DNA from: Euglena gracilis
Lineage: Eukaryota; Euglenida; Euglenophyceae; Euglenales
DNA: 64,000 nt
Reading direction: 5' to 3'
Assembly (NCBI GenBank): GCA_039621445.1
Contig: CP154957.1
Coordinates: forward strand, 44,031,465-44,095,464
Positions 39,348-52,664 of the stretch are shown piece by piece. Within the stretch, counting starts at the first letter, position 1; every line of letters starts with the position of its first letter. The position numbers and the translations under genes were made by a program. Under the pieces are notes generated by a model. It saw only the letters and a program-made list of their open reading frames with translations. It searched no databases and was not told where the DNA came from.

Positions 39348-42300
39348 ATCACACACTCCGAGAGAATCACTCCATGGGTGGAAGTGAAAACCTCACCTTC
39401 ACCTCTTTGGCGATATGAACACAGTGCCGTTGTGATATCAAATATGATGGTCGTTTTTGGAGGCATGACCAATCGAGGTGAAAGCAATGATCTGTGGTGT
39501 GTGATTTTCATGTCTCTTTGACAGTGGTGAGCTCTCAGAGTGATCATAGCATTGCATTTCTTGTAGCAATAACAGAATAACAATAACAACACATGAAAAA
39601 TATATTTGGAATGAAAATGGCATGCACCATATAGATGTACCATACACACATATGCACATATATATGTACCATAGCACATGTATCACATGCACTATGCACA
39701 TCTATGCACATACACCATGGCACGCGCACGGCATATGTATATGCACATGTATGCATGATGCATGCATGGGGGGGGTAGATCTGGCCTGGGGGGGGGTTGT
39801 GGGCCGACCCTAGGGTCGGCCCACGGTCGCCAAAGGTCGCCAAAGGTCGCCCAAAGAGCCGTCCGGGAGACCCCCCTAGTGGGCCGACCCTAGGGTCGCC
39901 GGCTTAGGGTCGACTTAGGGTCGGGTCGGCCCACCCCACGACCTCCCCTCCCCCCCTACAACCCTAGGGTCGACTTAGGGTCGGCCCACCCCACTACCCC
40001 CCCCCCCCCCCGCCACCTCAGGGTCGACTTAGGGTCGGCCCCCCCCACGACCTCCCCCCCCTGCAACCCTAGGCTGGGCAACAAAAGGGATTTGCCCCCC
40101 AAATCAGTTGGGTTACACAAGGGATTGTGTTATTTTGGGGCCCTCGAACAGTTGGGCAACAAAAGGGATTCGCCCCCAAAACGGGTGGGTAACACAAGGG
40201 ATTTTGTTATTTTGGGGCCCTCGAACAGTTGGGCAGCAAAAGGGATTTGCCCCCCCAGTCAGTTGGGTTACACAAGGGATTTGGCCCCCAAAACGGGTGG
40301 GTAACACAAGGGATTTTGTTATTTTGGGGCCCTCGAACAGTTGGGCAGCAAAAGGGATTTGTCCCCCAAAACGGGTGGGTAACATAAGGGATTTTGTTAT
40401 TTTGGGGCCCTCGAACAGTTGGGCAACAAAAGGGATTCGCCCCCAAAACGGGTGGGTAACACAAGGGATTTTGTTATTTTTGGGGCCCTCGAACAGTTGG
40501 GCAGCAAAAGGGATTTGTCCCCCAAAACGGGTGGGTAACACAAGGGATTTTGTTATTTTGGGGCCCTGAAACAGTTGGGCAACAAAGGGGTTTGTCATCC
40601 AAAGCGGTTGGGCAGCACAAAGTATTTTGTTATTTTGGGGCCCTCGAACAGTTGGGCAACAAAGGGGTGTGCCATCCAAAACGGTTGGGAAAATCTGAAA
40701 ATTTCTTTTTTTTTCCTTTGGAGGGGGGGGTCGTGGGGTGGGCCGACCCTAAGTCGACCCTGAGGTGGCAGGGGGGGGGGGAGGGCGTGGGGTGGGCCGA
40801 CCCTAAATCGACCCTAGGGTTGTAGGGGGGGGGAGGTCGTGGGGTGGGCCGACCCTAAGTCGACCCTAGGGTCGGCCCACAAGGGTTTCTAGGGTCGCCA
40901 CCCACTCCACAGCCTGGGGGAGGGGTCGACCATAGCGACCTTTGGCGACCTTTGGCGACCGTGGGCCGACCCTGGGGTCGGCCCACAACCCCCCCCCCAG
41001 GCCAGATCCGGGAGCTGCATGCATGCACACATGATATGTCCGTCTGTTGTCTGTCTGTTGTCATTTTATGTGCGTGCATATGTGTGTATGTATGTACCCT
41101 AACCCCCCCTCAAAGTGCCCCCCCCCAAAGTGGCCAAAAGTTTTGGCAAATTTTGTTTACCCACCCTCAGCGTGGCCATTTTCCTTCGTTGCCAAAGCGT
41201 GAAGACCAAAATTTGACCCCATTCCAAGTGTCCCCCCCCTCAGAGTGGCCTTTTTGGGGTCCCACGGTGCCTGGAGGGTGGCCACTTTGCACAAATTTTT
41301 TTTCGAACAATAATTATAATAATAGTTTCGAGCATTTTTTTCTTGGTCCAGCATGGCTTCGCTGGGTTGGCCAAACTTTATTTCCACTGGACCCGGGGGG
41401 GATCCGCAGGCCAGCTGGGAGCTACTGGTCAGGGGAAAACTGCTAGCTGGCTGGACCTGGGGGCAGGGTCCCCTCCAACTTGAGAAAACCCCTGCAGAAA
41501 GGAAAGGTGATGATTCCTGGCAGAAACAGATCCCGTGCACATGACATGCCACTGTTCCAACAATTGCTATGGCGGTGTACATCCATTTGCAAAATAAAAA
41601 TGTTACGTGGTGCCAAAAAAGTCAGATCCCATGCAAACCACAGCATGGCACTGCTCGGATATGTATGTGGGTGTTTTACGTTGGCTGATTGTGGGTGATT
41701 TTCTGCATGCTCTTTTGTTTGTCTCCCTTTCCCCAACTTTAGGACCCTCCAATTGCCCCCCAAAAAGTTGGATTCTTCAAAGCCTGAGTGGAAACAATTG
41801 TGTGCGAAGAGGTATGCCTATGCAATGTGCCTTCTCCCTTCACCTTTTGACCTAAATGTTGAATTGGTATTTTTTTACATAGGACTTTTCATTGTTTCTC
41901 CCAATTTTGGCTGAAAATTCCAGGCCAGCTGGATTTGTGGGGGTTTTGACTATTTTCAGATACCAGCCCCAAGGTCCTGAAGATGACTCTTGCCCTGTTT
42001 AGTTGACATTCTTATTTTGTTGTGAATGATTGCATGCATAATTGTTACATTCTTGATTTTAAATTAGTAACAATGTGTGTCATCTTGTATCCCAGTGAAT
42101 GTGGCGATGGCATCTACAAAAGAGCTGGGCACACCGCTGTGGTTTATGGGGAGCAAATGTTTGTTTTTGGGGTGTGCCTCCCCTTTCCTGTCGGATGCTT
42201 TCTAATGCTCAATTTTGCCATCAGCCAATCCGCAAGGGCAGCTAAACTTCGAAGTAGTTGGGTACCTGAATTTCTTTGGGTCAACTGCAAAAAGACAGCC

Positions 42301-45300
42301 AACATAATTCAACTCATTTCCATTTTATGGCGAAGTGGTGCTGAACCCCCTGTCCACAAGTGAACCAGGCAATCAATTATCACCGTTATCGTTTGCCTTC
42401 GGAAGGCTATTGGGTTGGTTTGGGTTCGTTCCCCTCCAATTTGAGGAGCCCACCTTTTTGAAGTCTTGTTGGAAGTTTGGAATTCAAAATTATGTCGGTC
42501 ATGGTGGATTTCACTGCCTCGAGAGACAAGACAGTCTGAAGGTTGGCCAACGCTTGAACCGAGTATCCCAACTCCCTGGTTGTTGTTGAAAAGTGCAAAT
42601 CCACAAACAAACAAGAAATAAGACCCAAATTGCAGTAAGTCCAGACCCACCCTTCGGAGTCCTGAGTACTTCACAAGAAATACTGAAACAAACAGCGGTT
42701 TTTGACAACTTTTCACCACTTTTTGGATCGTTGTTGTTGGTGGTGATGGTGGTGGAGGTAATGGTGGTGGTGGTGGAGGTAATGGTGGTGGTGTTAAGGG
42801 TAGAAATTTCCTTCAAAGTCGCTCTTTTGGTGGGACAATGTGCACTTAACTGTCCTTGTTGGACACCAAACACTGTTTTTTTTTTGTGAAAGTACTTTCC
42901 CAAGTGTGTTTTACTGTACAACAGGGTTAAACCCTGGTTTTTTCTGAAATAAAATTTCCGAAAAAAATATTTTTTTGAAGAGATTTCCCAAATATATTTC
43001 ATTGTTGCAATTGTTGTTGCAATTTTTATAAGGCTTTGCTTATTGAATGGTGACGTTGCATCATAAATGTTTGTTGAATTTTGAAAAATGCAAGGATTGC
43101 AGCAGCCCTTCATTTTCAACTGTGCAGTCACAGATTTTTTTCTTCACGTTGTCTGCTATCGTCAAGTTTTGCCAGTTTTGCCTTTTTTGAGAAATTCAGT
43201 GTGCATTGGAGCTTCTGCTTGAGGGTTTGCAGATCTCCGGGGGGGGGGGTTGACTGCAGCTGATCCAAATTTGGCTTGAAAATCCCTGTGGACCCTCCCC
43301 AGGGGAGGGTCTGCTTTCAAGGCTGGCCAGCCATTTTTCCCCTCAGTGACGGGCACAAAGCAATGTGTTTTTTTCACCCCCCAAACCTCTAAAATGCCCG
43401 ATTTTTTTTAACTTTTCTGAAATTGAACAGCCAAAAAAAAACACATTAAATACCCCATTCCCACCTTGTAGCACAGCACTGGATTTTTTTCCGGGGGGGG
43501 GGGCTTCCCCCCCCCCCCCCCGGGGTTCCAGTCACCCAGAACTTTTTTCCCCGCCATTTTCCAGCCCCGGGGTCCACCAAAATAAAGTTGGGCCAGCCCG
43601 GCGAAGTGGGGCTGCACGGAAAAACCTGGCCAAACCTGACATTTTGAGCGGTTTTGGGGGGTTCACCTCAAATTTTGGCTGAAATTGTTTACAAGCTGGA
43701 TTTGGGCTTTTCCCCCCTGGTTTTTTTTTTTAGGGGGGGCACCAGCCACTGTAGCGGGCTGGACCTCCAGCCCCTGACTCCCCCCCCAGGTGTTCAGCCA
43801 GCACCTTTTTTCAGACAGCACTTTTTTCCAGCCGGCCATGGGACCCCCCCCCCCCCCGGGCTTTACCCCCCCCCCTTTGCCCAATACCAACCCCCCTGGT
43901 CGGGGCTGTAGGTGAGTTCAGATTTTTTTCAGACACAGGGGTTTTGGCGCCTGTCTTGCGACCACCTCCTGGTTGGGGTTTGTTGGTCAGGGGGTGCGTA
44001 TGACCCTCCGGCAGGGGTTGTTGGAACCCGGTCCGTGGGCAAGGGGATGGGGGTTAGAAAACCCTGCGAGTATATATGCCCAGGGTGGACCTGGTGCAGG
44101 TGTACTCACAGGTGTATTCACAAAATTCTCAATCTTAAATTTGCTTTGCATCCAAGTTCACTTCTCCGCATAGCTGTTGTGTTCCAGGGGCGGAGCAAGG
44201 CTGATGGGAGTATGAATGATTTGTGGGTGTTCAATTTTGGCCAAAAATCCTCCCTCCAGTGGGAAATGGTCTGCTCAAGCTTGCAGGTGTGCTGTGCTCT
44301 CTCTCCTGTGAATTGCAGTGACAAAATTTAAGTTCAGTCAACATACAAAGTTTTTGCCTTTTATTGACATTTGTTGTTTTGCAATCTTTTTCTCAGTCAA
44401 GCCTCCGTCATGTCTGCAGATGGAAGGTCGTTCAATGAAAAGGATTTTTCAAAATGCAGTTGTGAACAGGGTGACTTGTGGTGAGAACAAACTTTTTTTG
44501 GATGCCAACGCCCTGAGGGTGGGTTCCCTTCCGGTTGCCGGTAACTTCCTGCTCGAATGGTCTTCGGATCACTTCTACTCAAATCCATCTGAGTTGAAAT
44601 GTTCTCCGCTTCGCAAATAATCGGACGGGCAAGTTTGAATCCACCAGCCTCAGCGGGGCACGGGCGCAGGATCACCCATCCTCAGCGGCGGCGGCATTGG
44701 TTTGATGCCAACCACGTGACCAGATTCCCAATGGGCAGGCGAGTTGGAGAGCAGCAGCCCTCATTGCCCCCAACTCCGAAAACTTCACCACCCCCCTCCC
44801 GTCCCCAAACCGTCCCCTTGGGCTGTGAGGGGCGGCGTGGGGGCACAGGGTAGCGACCACCGCCACGTCAATGCCGCGGTGGACGATGAGGGACAAACAC
44901 GGCGGCGTTGGCGGCCGCCGGCAGCCGGGCCAGCGCTGGCCGAATGTGGTAGATAAGGTTTGGCGCGTGTGGGCCTTCACCCCCGACCCTCGGACCCCCA
45001 AGGACACCCGCGACGCTCTGTGGCCCGCCATCGCTTGCAGTCGGTGAGCGCGATATCGCGATATCGCGTGCGTCGGTGATATCCAGCAGGCTGAATTTTA
45101 AGGCATTGCTGGCCCCACCCCAGGGGGAGTGCCTGCCTGGCAGGCACTCCAAAGCACCCAGATCTGACCCCCCCCCAGGGGGGCACGTGGCCAAGAGTGC
45201 TTGGGCACTCCGAGACCCCCCCCCCCCCAGGGGTTGGTCAATTTCAGCCTGATGTCCAGAATTTTGATTTTTTTTCCTTCGCCAGCGCTTCCATAATTTG

Positions 45301-48300
45301 GAACAAGGGGGAGCATGAAGGCGACGGATCCGAGGACATTCCCTTTTTTTTGGTGCTGCAATTCTTGGTATTTTGGCCGGATTTCCTGAAAAATGGGAGT
45401 TTTTTTCCCGGCTTTTTTTTTTGAATTGACCGTGCGGCACGAAAACCGGACCAATCCTCAAAATTAGAAAAAAAACTAATTAATGAACCAAAAGACTGGG
45501 CCTTGCACCCCCACCTTTGCCCGATGCGGTTCTCCTCTCCCGCTTGCCCCTGATTTGCTGGTGCTGTCTCCCGGGGTTTTGACAACTTTTTGTATTTGTC
45601 TGCATCTGGAGAGGAGACCGTGATTCATTGCAGTCATTGTTTGAAGAAAGACGGATTGTTGGTTTACGCAAATGCGCACACCAACCACTCTTAGGTTCCC
45701 CTCCTGAACAACGGCCTCAAATACGCTTGGGAGTTAGGCGCGCGGTTTGGGGGGGGGGTCCGGGACCCCCACTCGACCCCCACCATCCCCTCTCTGTGCC
45801 TGGCTTTCCCAAGAAAAAAAAACATTTGCGAAAGAATCGCGCCTTTTTTTGAGGCCCAAAAATGCCAAAAATGGCCATTTCAGACATCGGTGTGCGGATT
45901 TGTGACTACGTGTGCAAAGACAAACGTCGTCAATGCACAATGCGCACACCGACGACGCGTGCATTTGCGCAACTCGATCGCAGTAGTAATGTTTAAGACC
46001 TCCAAAGTTATGCAAATTGTTGGCCAAAAATCCACAAACGACAAAATTTTGACAACAAATTTGGTTTCAAAATTCAAAATTCCTCATTTTGGCCCAATTC
46101 TCCAATTGCGCCAAAATGAGGAATTTTTCCAAATCAAAAAAAAATTGCCAGCAAAAAAAATTGGAAAAACACCAGATAAATCACAAAAGAGTGAATTTCC
46201 GCCAAAATCGAAAATGCAAAAAAAACCGCACAAATTTGCTCCCCCCCCCCTGGTGAGGCGCGCTGCCAATGATCTGCACATTAGTGCTTGCAGGGGTGCT
46301 GTCCAAAAAAAAAACATTTGCAGATAGTGAGGTTCAAAATATTCAACCACAAAAAAAAAGTAGCAACGCTGTGTAAGAAGGGCTCCGCCCCAGATAATGT
46401 GAAAATGGTGTTCCCTAGTTGCACAATGGAAAAAATTTCACCCGATGAAGGTGAATTTTTCTGAATCCGAGCAGAGAAGTGTCCATCCTGCGGCAGCACC
46501 TGAAGGAATGCACATGCAGTTTGCGTTCTTTTGTGTTTAATTGCTTTAATTTGCCTTTTCTGTTTTTTTTGTCGCGTTTTTCCAGGTTCCTTGTTGCGTT
46601 CCCCCCACCCGTGCCTCACACTTTCGGCTTTCTTCAGTACCTGCTGTGGGGGCAGTGCAACAGCCCACCGGGTGTGCGGTACGGGCACTCGGCAGTGATG
46701 TTTGGCAGCAAGATGGTGGTATTTGGTGGCCGAGTGGGAAACCATGAGACGGAGGCCAACGACGTCTGGTTCATCGACGTGGCAGGTGTTCAAAGGTGCT
46801 TTGGTTTTGAAATAGTTGAGTTTGTTTGGTTTGGTCATCTGTTCAAGTCTCCCAGTTGCCAATGATTGGCTAATCGTAGATACCTTCAGTTCAAAAATCA
46901 TCACCCAACCTGATTCAAAAGGTCATCACTCCTCAAAATTTTGGGGGAGAATTGCTGTCTTTCTTAATGGACATCCATGTCAGGCAATGAGGCAATGGGT
47001 TGGCAGTGATGGGAGGAGGTGCCTGGATGCTCTGTGTGCGCCACCACACAGACTGCACCACTGCACGTCGTCGCTGTGCACGCCTGTGAGCTTCTTTTGA
47101 CGTTGTGCCAAGCACATGATGGCGTCTTCAAACTGCCAGAATCCCTGTGTGCAGCATATGTGGGGATACGCAGCAGCTAAGCACCTGGTTGACTCGGCGG
47201 CAGCCTCAAAATTATGAGGAGTTATAGGCGGTCAAGTTTATCATTACAACTCTCAGAATGCGATTGTGGCTTCTTTAGGTTTGATTCTTTTTTTTTCTCA
47301 TTCGTGGCTCGGCCCTGGGTGTACTATTTGTGCGTGTGATTGAAGTAATATTTTCTTTGCTAACTCCAAAGTGACAAAAAAAACACCGGATAAAAAAACC
47401 TTTTGGACAATTTCAAACCTGAAGTGCCAAATTTGGTGAAAGCAGAAGCTGAAGAGAATTTTTTGCAGGTTTTTGCAGGTTTTGCAGGTTTGCAGGTTCA
47501 CCAGGTTTTCAAATGAAAAAGGAGGGTCGGACAACTCGGCCCGCGACGCCCACCCAGTGAATCCATACTTTCCATGTCCACTCAGCTTCCAAGCCGCAAT
47601 GGGACCAGGTGTGTTCTGGTCAGAAGGACGACTGCGGTGCGTCGCCATCACCGCGGTCGTACCACGGCGCCGCCGTCTGGAAGTCCTCCATGCTCGTCTT
47701 CGGGGGTGGCTCGTGGATGGCAAACGACCTCTGGAGCCTGGACCTGAGCCAGCTCGACAAGCCGGCCTGGTCCCGCCTCCACGATGGTATGTGTTGCTGC
47801 CCATACCATGCCAACCTAAAATTTGGCTTCCGCGTGATGGGAAAGTGGGGTCTTGGAAAACCGTTGGTGGTTGTGTGTGTGTGTGTGTGTGTGTGCAGCT
47901 TGTGTGGTTGGTGTCAGAGGTTCCAGTTAAGGTTAGTGACTCAGTGGAGGGGCGTCCCAGCCCGAACCCCACCCCCTGGGTTGGGGGGCCTGCTGAGTGG
48001 GTGTTCCCAGAGGAATTTTTTCCTGTGAAGCACAAAAAGAATGATTTCCTTAAAATTACCCCCCCCATAGCAGGTCCCTCCTCCCCCATCTGCATGGTGG
48101 GTGGGGGTCGACCCCCCCCCCCCCACCACCTCTTCCCATATTTCTGGGAGGACCAATTTTTGGACCTGAAAAAAATTTTCTGGCGCCTTCGGCGCCGGGT
48201 GTTTTTTTGACCCAAGAAAAATCACGCGGTGCCTGCAGCCTGAAACTTCCTTTTTTAGGCAGTTTTCAGACACACTCGCAGTCTGACGTGTTAACTTTGA

Positions 48301-51300
48301 GAAGGTGACATTTCTTTGGAGTCTTTTAGTATCGCCGACCTGCCCCTCTTTCGGTCTACCTCCTTTTTTTGTCGGTGCAGGTAAGGATGCGCCTTCAAAT
48401 CGCATCAACGCCGCCGCTTGCCTGGTGCTCAACTCTGCCTTGGCCCTCGTGGGCGGAAAGTCGGTGTTGGGTGGAGGACCTTCCTCGAAGAAGGCTGTGT
48501 TTGGGACCATCCATGTTGTGGTGAGGGTCCGCATACAGCATTGTTGATTGCGGAGAAAGGCCCTGGCGCTGACTTCTGAACGACGTCTGGATCTACTCCC
48601 TCCGGAAAAACGGCAGCCAGCGCTTCCCCTCCGAGAAGTGGGTTCTCTATTCTGAGGAAGGAACCAGGCCTCTGCCACCCAAAAGTCAGGGGAGTCTTTC
48701 TCTTGGGGAAAAGCTTTCACTGAGGGTGAAAGAGTTTAATTGAACAAAATCTTGCCGAAGAGGTACTGGCGTCGCCCACCCCGGGTTCAATATAAGGGAG
48801 AGGTGGCTGTACACTACGGTCCAGACCACCACCCAAACAGCAGCGCTGTCCCGGTGAACGATTTTTTGGCCCGCCGTGAAGTGCCGGGCCAAAAATTTTG
48901 CCACCCAGCATTGGCCGAAAATGCCGCTTGGGGCATTTGGGGGGGGGGGCTAAATGTGTCAAAATGCAAAATCTTGCTTTTCGAAGCAAGGTTTTGATCA
49001 TTTGGGGGACCTGGGTACCCCACGGCCACGGGGTTGATTCAAACCCCCTTGGCAGGTGGGGGGTTGTCCGGACGCCCGTTCGGTCGGGGGGGGGGGGGCA
49101 TCCCCCCTCCTGTACCTCTACACCCTCCAGCGACGTTCCTGACGGCTGATCCTTTGGCATTGGCCCGATGTTTCCTGTCTCTGCTGGTTGCCACTCACGC
49201 TCAGTGCAAAATTGGGGTGGGGCAGCACCTCCCGCAGCACCATTTATCAGCCCAGGGGCATGAATGGACCTGGACAGAGACATGGAGGGGTGGAAAGGCG
49301 CCAGACACCGTAGAAGTGGAAGTAATGCGACACCCTTCCCTTTGTGTGGCTTTGTGTTGGTGGTCAACTGCCCCTGGGGAACCGGAGGGATCTGCACACA
49401 AAAAGGTGTTGCAAAACAAACACAGGATAAATGCAATCAAAGTGCAGGTTAGCAAAATCCGAAATCTGTTGCAGTTACCCAGCCCACCCATTTTTTTTTC
49501 AAGTGACCAGTGCGAAGCTAAAATAATTTTTTTCCACCCTCAAAACCTTCCAAAATACCCTCAAACTTTTGCAACGTTGGGGATTTTTTTGGGAGCAAAA
49601 TTAGCGTGGAATTATATTGAACCCCATTTCTCCGAAGGCTGGAGGGAGTTCTTTTCTAGCCAAGGGGGGAGGGAGGCTCTGAGTACCCCCTGGGGGGTGG
49701 TGGTTTTTTCCCCAGCCAGTGGAAATCCCATTTTAGTACCCCCCTGGGGAGCACAGCCCTGAAAGGAACACATGCCACAGCCCCGCCGCCCCGCCAGGGG
49801 CATTCGCTGGTGGCGGTGTGCCCCCCTTTCCTCTGCCAGAAGGTGAGGATGAAGAGCGTTTGCCTTTGTTTTGTTTCATTCCTGGACGCCAAATTCTGCT
49901 TGTGTTGTGGGTGAAGTGTCTTCCAGGAAAAATCAAAGCCTCCCAAAAAATGATGATGTAGGATTTGGCTTGGGGAGATGGTGGCACGAGCTCTTTGTGC
50001 ATTATGTGGGGTCTGCATGCGGTGCAAAGTTCGGGTAAATTTTTTCGATTTCTTGGCAGTTGGCTTTTTTTAAAAGGAAACAATTCAACAGGGTGAATGA
50101 GAAATTTAAAGCCTAAACCTAACTTAATCTCCTAACCTAATCTAACCTAACCTTGGTAAACGGGACTTCCAAAGGGGCTTTTTGATGTTTCCCCCTGCAG
50201 TCTATGCTCCAAAATCAGACCCCGAAATGCCAATTTTCACCTTTGGGGTACCTAAAAATGGCTCTTGCAAACATACATCTCTTTAAATTTTGCCCCCCCC
50301 CCCTGGGGGCCGAGGAAGCCGGTCCCAATTTTGGTTCCGCCCAGCTGCAGCAGCACCCCCCAGGTAGCCCCCCGCTGGCCAGCCCCTTTTTTGTGAGTCC
50401 AGCCGGAAAAATTTTTAAAAGAAGTTTTTGAAGATGGCCAAACTTATGTTTTGTGGGCCGTTGGGGCGCATTTTTGGAGATACCAGATGCTCATTTTTTC
50501 AACACCGTGTTCATTTTTTTTGGGCTGTTGTCTAATTTCAACCAATCCCGGCCTCAGGTACAGCCGGTACTTGTTTCAGAGCAATTCCATCCTTATGCTG
50601 ATCCTGATAGTGTCTCCGTTTCGGATGAAGATGTGTAATGATAATGGTAACCCATGCCTGCCTTAAGATGCAGAGCACACCTTCAGCCTGCTTTTGCTTG
50701 CAAACAGGCATCTTTTTTGAGACCCCGGTGGGGGTTGCTGAGCTTGTCTTAGAAATTTGGGCTGGACCAAGTATCTGCATCTTTATTCAATTGGGAAAAT
50801 TCATGTGTTAGAAGATTTCACTGGGTGTCAGTTGAAGAAGGCAGGAGCCCATTTTTTTTGTATTTTGAGGTTGCCGGTCCACATTTTTTTGATGTTCATA
50901 AGTTTCGGTCGCCTTCCGTTCAGGTTGGCAAGGACACTGTGTTGCTCTACGGCGGCCGCAACGGGGACCGCTTGTTTGGCGACGTGTGGGCCCTTCCCAT
51001 CATCGGTCACGGCCCTTTTCTGCTGCTGATCCAACACAGTCCCGGTTGACGCAGCCACCCTCTCTGTCGACATTGATCTGCCTTTTTCAACTTCCACTCG
51101 CTCATGCCCAAAATTGAGTGCTTCAAATCCTGGATAAGAAAAAGGGGGTTGAGAGCTCCCCCCCCCAAAAATCACGTTTTGGGAGTCCAAAAAAGGTTTC
51201 CTTGGCTTCGATTTTGAGGGTTGATCTGTAATTTGTTCTTTTCCAATAGAAAATTCCTAAGTTTCAAAAAAAAAGCAGACATGCTGTACTGCGAAACACT

Positions 51301-52374
51301 TGAGGAACTTTCAGCACGGGAAGTGCACAACGCAGCGGACAAGGCACTTGTAAACATGGAAAGGGGTCCTGTTCAGAATTTTTTTTTTTAAAGAACCAGG
51401 GTCTCCCCACCCACCCAGGGGGGAGGGCCCAGGGACCCACTTTTTTGGGTCAAAAAAATTCTATGCACTTCGTGTCGAAAAAAAGCCAAAACCCCACCTT
51501 CGGCAGGGACCCACAAGGCCCCCAGGAGGGGGTCCGGCAGACCCATCCTACCCCCCCCCCCCCATTGGGGTGCAAAGCTAAAAAAGAAAAGTCACGGTCC
51601 ACGCAAAGCCACCTTCAACCTGTCAATCTGTCCCCCTCTAGCACGGACACGTTTCCAGGGTTGTTCTCTCAGCGCACATTGAGATAAAAAAATATTATCT
51701 CTGGTGTTTGGACACTTCCTGGGCTGCCCCCCCTCCCCCGTGGAGAGATGGGTTTCAAATGGGCATGTCTTAGACTGCCTTAGTAACGCTCAAGGGTTCT
51801 GCCCATAAATTTCTTTAAGGGTGGGAGGTTGCTGAGCTAGGGCTGAAAATTTGGGCTGGCTAGGAATTTGGACTGGCTGGTCTGCCCCCCTCGGGGGGGG
51901 GGGACTGGACCCTGTGGTTTGTGGGAGCCACACCCTTCCACACATGCTGGGAAACGCTGAACCATGTCTCTCGGGGGAGGGGGACCCCCCCCCCCCCGGT
52001 CATTCGAAAGGCCCATGGCGGGGACACGGGCCCCGCCCTCCCCACGCCGCCCCCGCTGGGCCCCACCATCCCCTTCGTCCCCTCCACTGTGTTCCTCGGC
52101 GGCGCGGTAGTGGGGTCCAGGCCATGGCTCAAACGGCGCCCCACCACTAGACCGATTGCCCGCCTGCCCTGGGAGGGGGCGGGGGACCTTGCCCGCCGCA
52201 CCGCGGCAGTCGGTGAGCCGTGGTGTGGCGGGGACGCTGCTCGCCGGTGGGGCGTGGTGGCTGTGGCGGCGCTCCCGCCGGCCGGTGGTGGTGGCGGGGG
52301 CGGCCAGTGAGGCGGCGGAGGCGCAGCCGCTGCTGGAACGCCGCCGGCCCACGCCGCCCGCCGGAGAGGCCTGA
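39348..52374 (+). CDS. Multi-exon Kelch-repeat protein gene
   Basis: Kelch blades (xHSAV...VFGG...NDLW) recur on the plus strand. Junctions that keep phase: 39496 to 41743 (the Trp codon of NDLW is split TG|G), 41811 to 42096 (Ser codon AG|T), 42171 to 44188 (VFG|GRSKADGSMNDLW), 46785 to 47586 (Ala codon G|CT) and 47786 to 48381 (G|GT). Exons: about 39348-39496, 41743-41811, 42096-42171, 44188-44286, possibly about 44850-45047, 46638-46785, 47586-47786, 48381-48520, about 48575-48720, and about 50924-51003. Kelch propellers bind protein partners. Two blades (44.85 and 48.57 kb) lack a clean frame or acceptor. The 5' end is not found. The 3' end may be the membrane-like exon ending at 52374. 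Confidence 0.75.
39600..39758. repeat. CA/TG-rich microsatellite tract
   Basis: Imperfect CACATATGCACATATATATG and ATGCATG units preceding the inverted-repeat element. It also supplies TGCATGCATG, used as the flanking duplication. Confidence 0.7.
39769..41015. mobile_element. 1.25-kb inverted-repeat element in a Kelch-gene intron, 10-bp duplication
   Basis: The same 10 bases TGCATGCATG flank it (39759-39768 and 41016-41025). The outer arms share GATCTGGCCTGGGGGGGGG-TTGTGGGCCGACCC and two GGTCGCCAAAGGTCGCC units in inverted orientation. An inner pair of arms repeats CCCTAGGGTCGACTTAGGGTCGGCCCACCCCACGACC against its reverse complement (39920-40070 against 40722-40885). A tandem array fills the centre. 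No transposase is present, so it is non-autonomous. The target string is itself palindromic and lies in CATG-rich DNA, so the duplication could be partly chance. Confidence 0.75.
40076..40690 (+). repeat. Tandem array, unit about 79 bp (GTTGGGCAACAAAAGGGATT)
   Basis: About seven to eight units, each with TTGGGCArCAAAAGGGATT, CCCCAAAACGGGTGGGTAAC and TTTTGTTATTTTGGGGCCCT. Open frames across it are repeat artefacts. It occupies the centre of the inverted-repeat element. Confidence 0.9.
42725..42796 (+). repeat. GGT/GGTAAT microsatellite in intron
   Basis: GTTGGTGGTGATGGTGGTGG and GAGGTAATGGTGGTGG repeats within the intron between Kelch exons. Confidence 0.85.
44846..45047 (+). CDS. Probable Kelch exon with disrupted frame
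   Basis: G+C-rich block ending ATCGCTTGCAGTCG|GTGAGCGC, a good donor. One frame gives HRHVNAAVDDEGQ, like the start of a blade. The +1 frame gives GGRRQPGQRWPNVVDKVWRV, like the GG...N.vw half. The halves are shifted near 44895. It sits where a third blade is expected. A sequence error or genuine decay would explain it. Confidence 0.45.
50105..50156 (+). repeat. Degenerate CCTAAA/CCTAAC tract (telomere-like)
   Basis: AAGCCTAAACCTAACTTAATC then CCTAACCTAATCTAACCTAACC. It resembles short interstitial telomeric DNA but is irregular and intronic. Confidence 0.5.
52156..52374 (+). CDS. Possible 3' exon with a membrane-like segment
   Basis: A G+C-rich frame reads SRGVAGTLLAGGAWWLWRRSRRPVVV..., a short hydrophobic stretch followed by a basic cluster, then an acidic/Ala-rich tail and TGA at 52372. 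This would suit the end of a type I membrane protein. It follows the last Kelch blade and precedes an intergenic transposon, so I take it as a candidate 3' exon. The hydrophobic run is only about 14 residues, and two other frames are also open, so this is tentative. Confidence 0.35.
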   Translation: MPACPGRGRGTLPAAPRQSVSRGVAGTLLAGGAWWLWRRSRRPVVVAGAASEAAEAQPLLERRRPTPPAGEA

Positions 52375-52664
52375 CGCGCAACTCTGCCGGCTCCCACAGC
52401 CTCAATCATTTTTGCGGCCATTTTGGGGAACCCTGATTTATATTATTATTCACTTCAGCAACACCAGATGCACAATCAGCACGCAGATGTACCCGATACG
52501 TTATCACCAGTCTTTGGATTCTGTAACCACGGGTTGTGTTTTGCGGTTCTGTGTGTATAGTTCTGTTTACCTGTTCTGATCAAAAATTCCTGCAACCTGC
52601 GAAGTGCGGGCTGGAAATCAATCTCAGCATTTTTTTGAACCCAAAGTTGCTGGTTGTCCTTTTA

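Noticed and set aside
40092-40679. Repeated frames resembling a CRISPR array or a repeat protein
   Set aside because: The unit is about 79 bp with no unique spacers, the host is eukaryotic, and the array sits inside an inverted-repeat element.
47298-48215. 305-codon minus-strand frame
   Set aside because: Antisense to two Kelch exons and the intron between; the plus strand has the phase-consistent exons.
48717-49436. 239-codon minus-strand frame
   Set aside because: Intronic region between Kelch exons with low-complexity C/G runs; no domain and no splice support.
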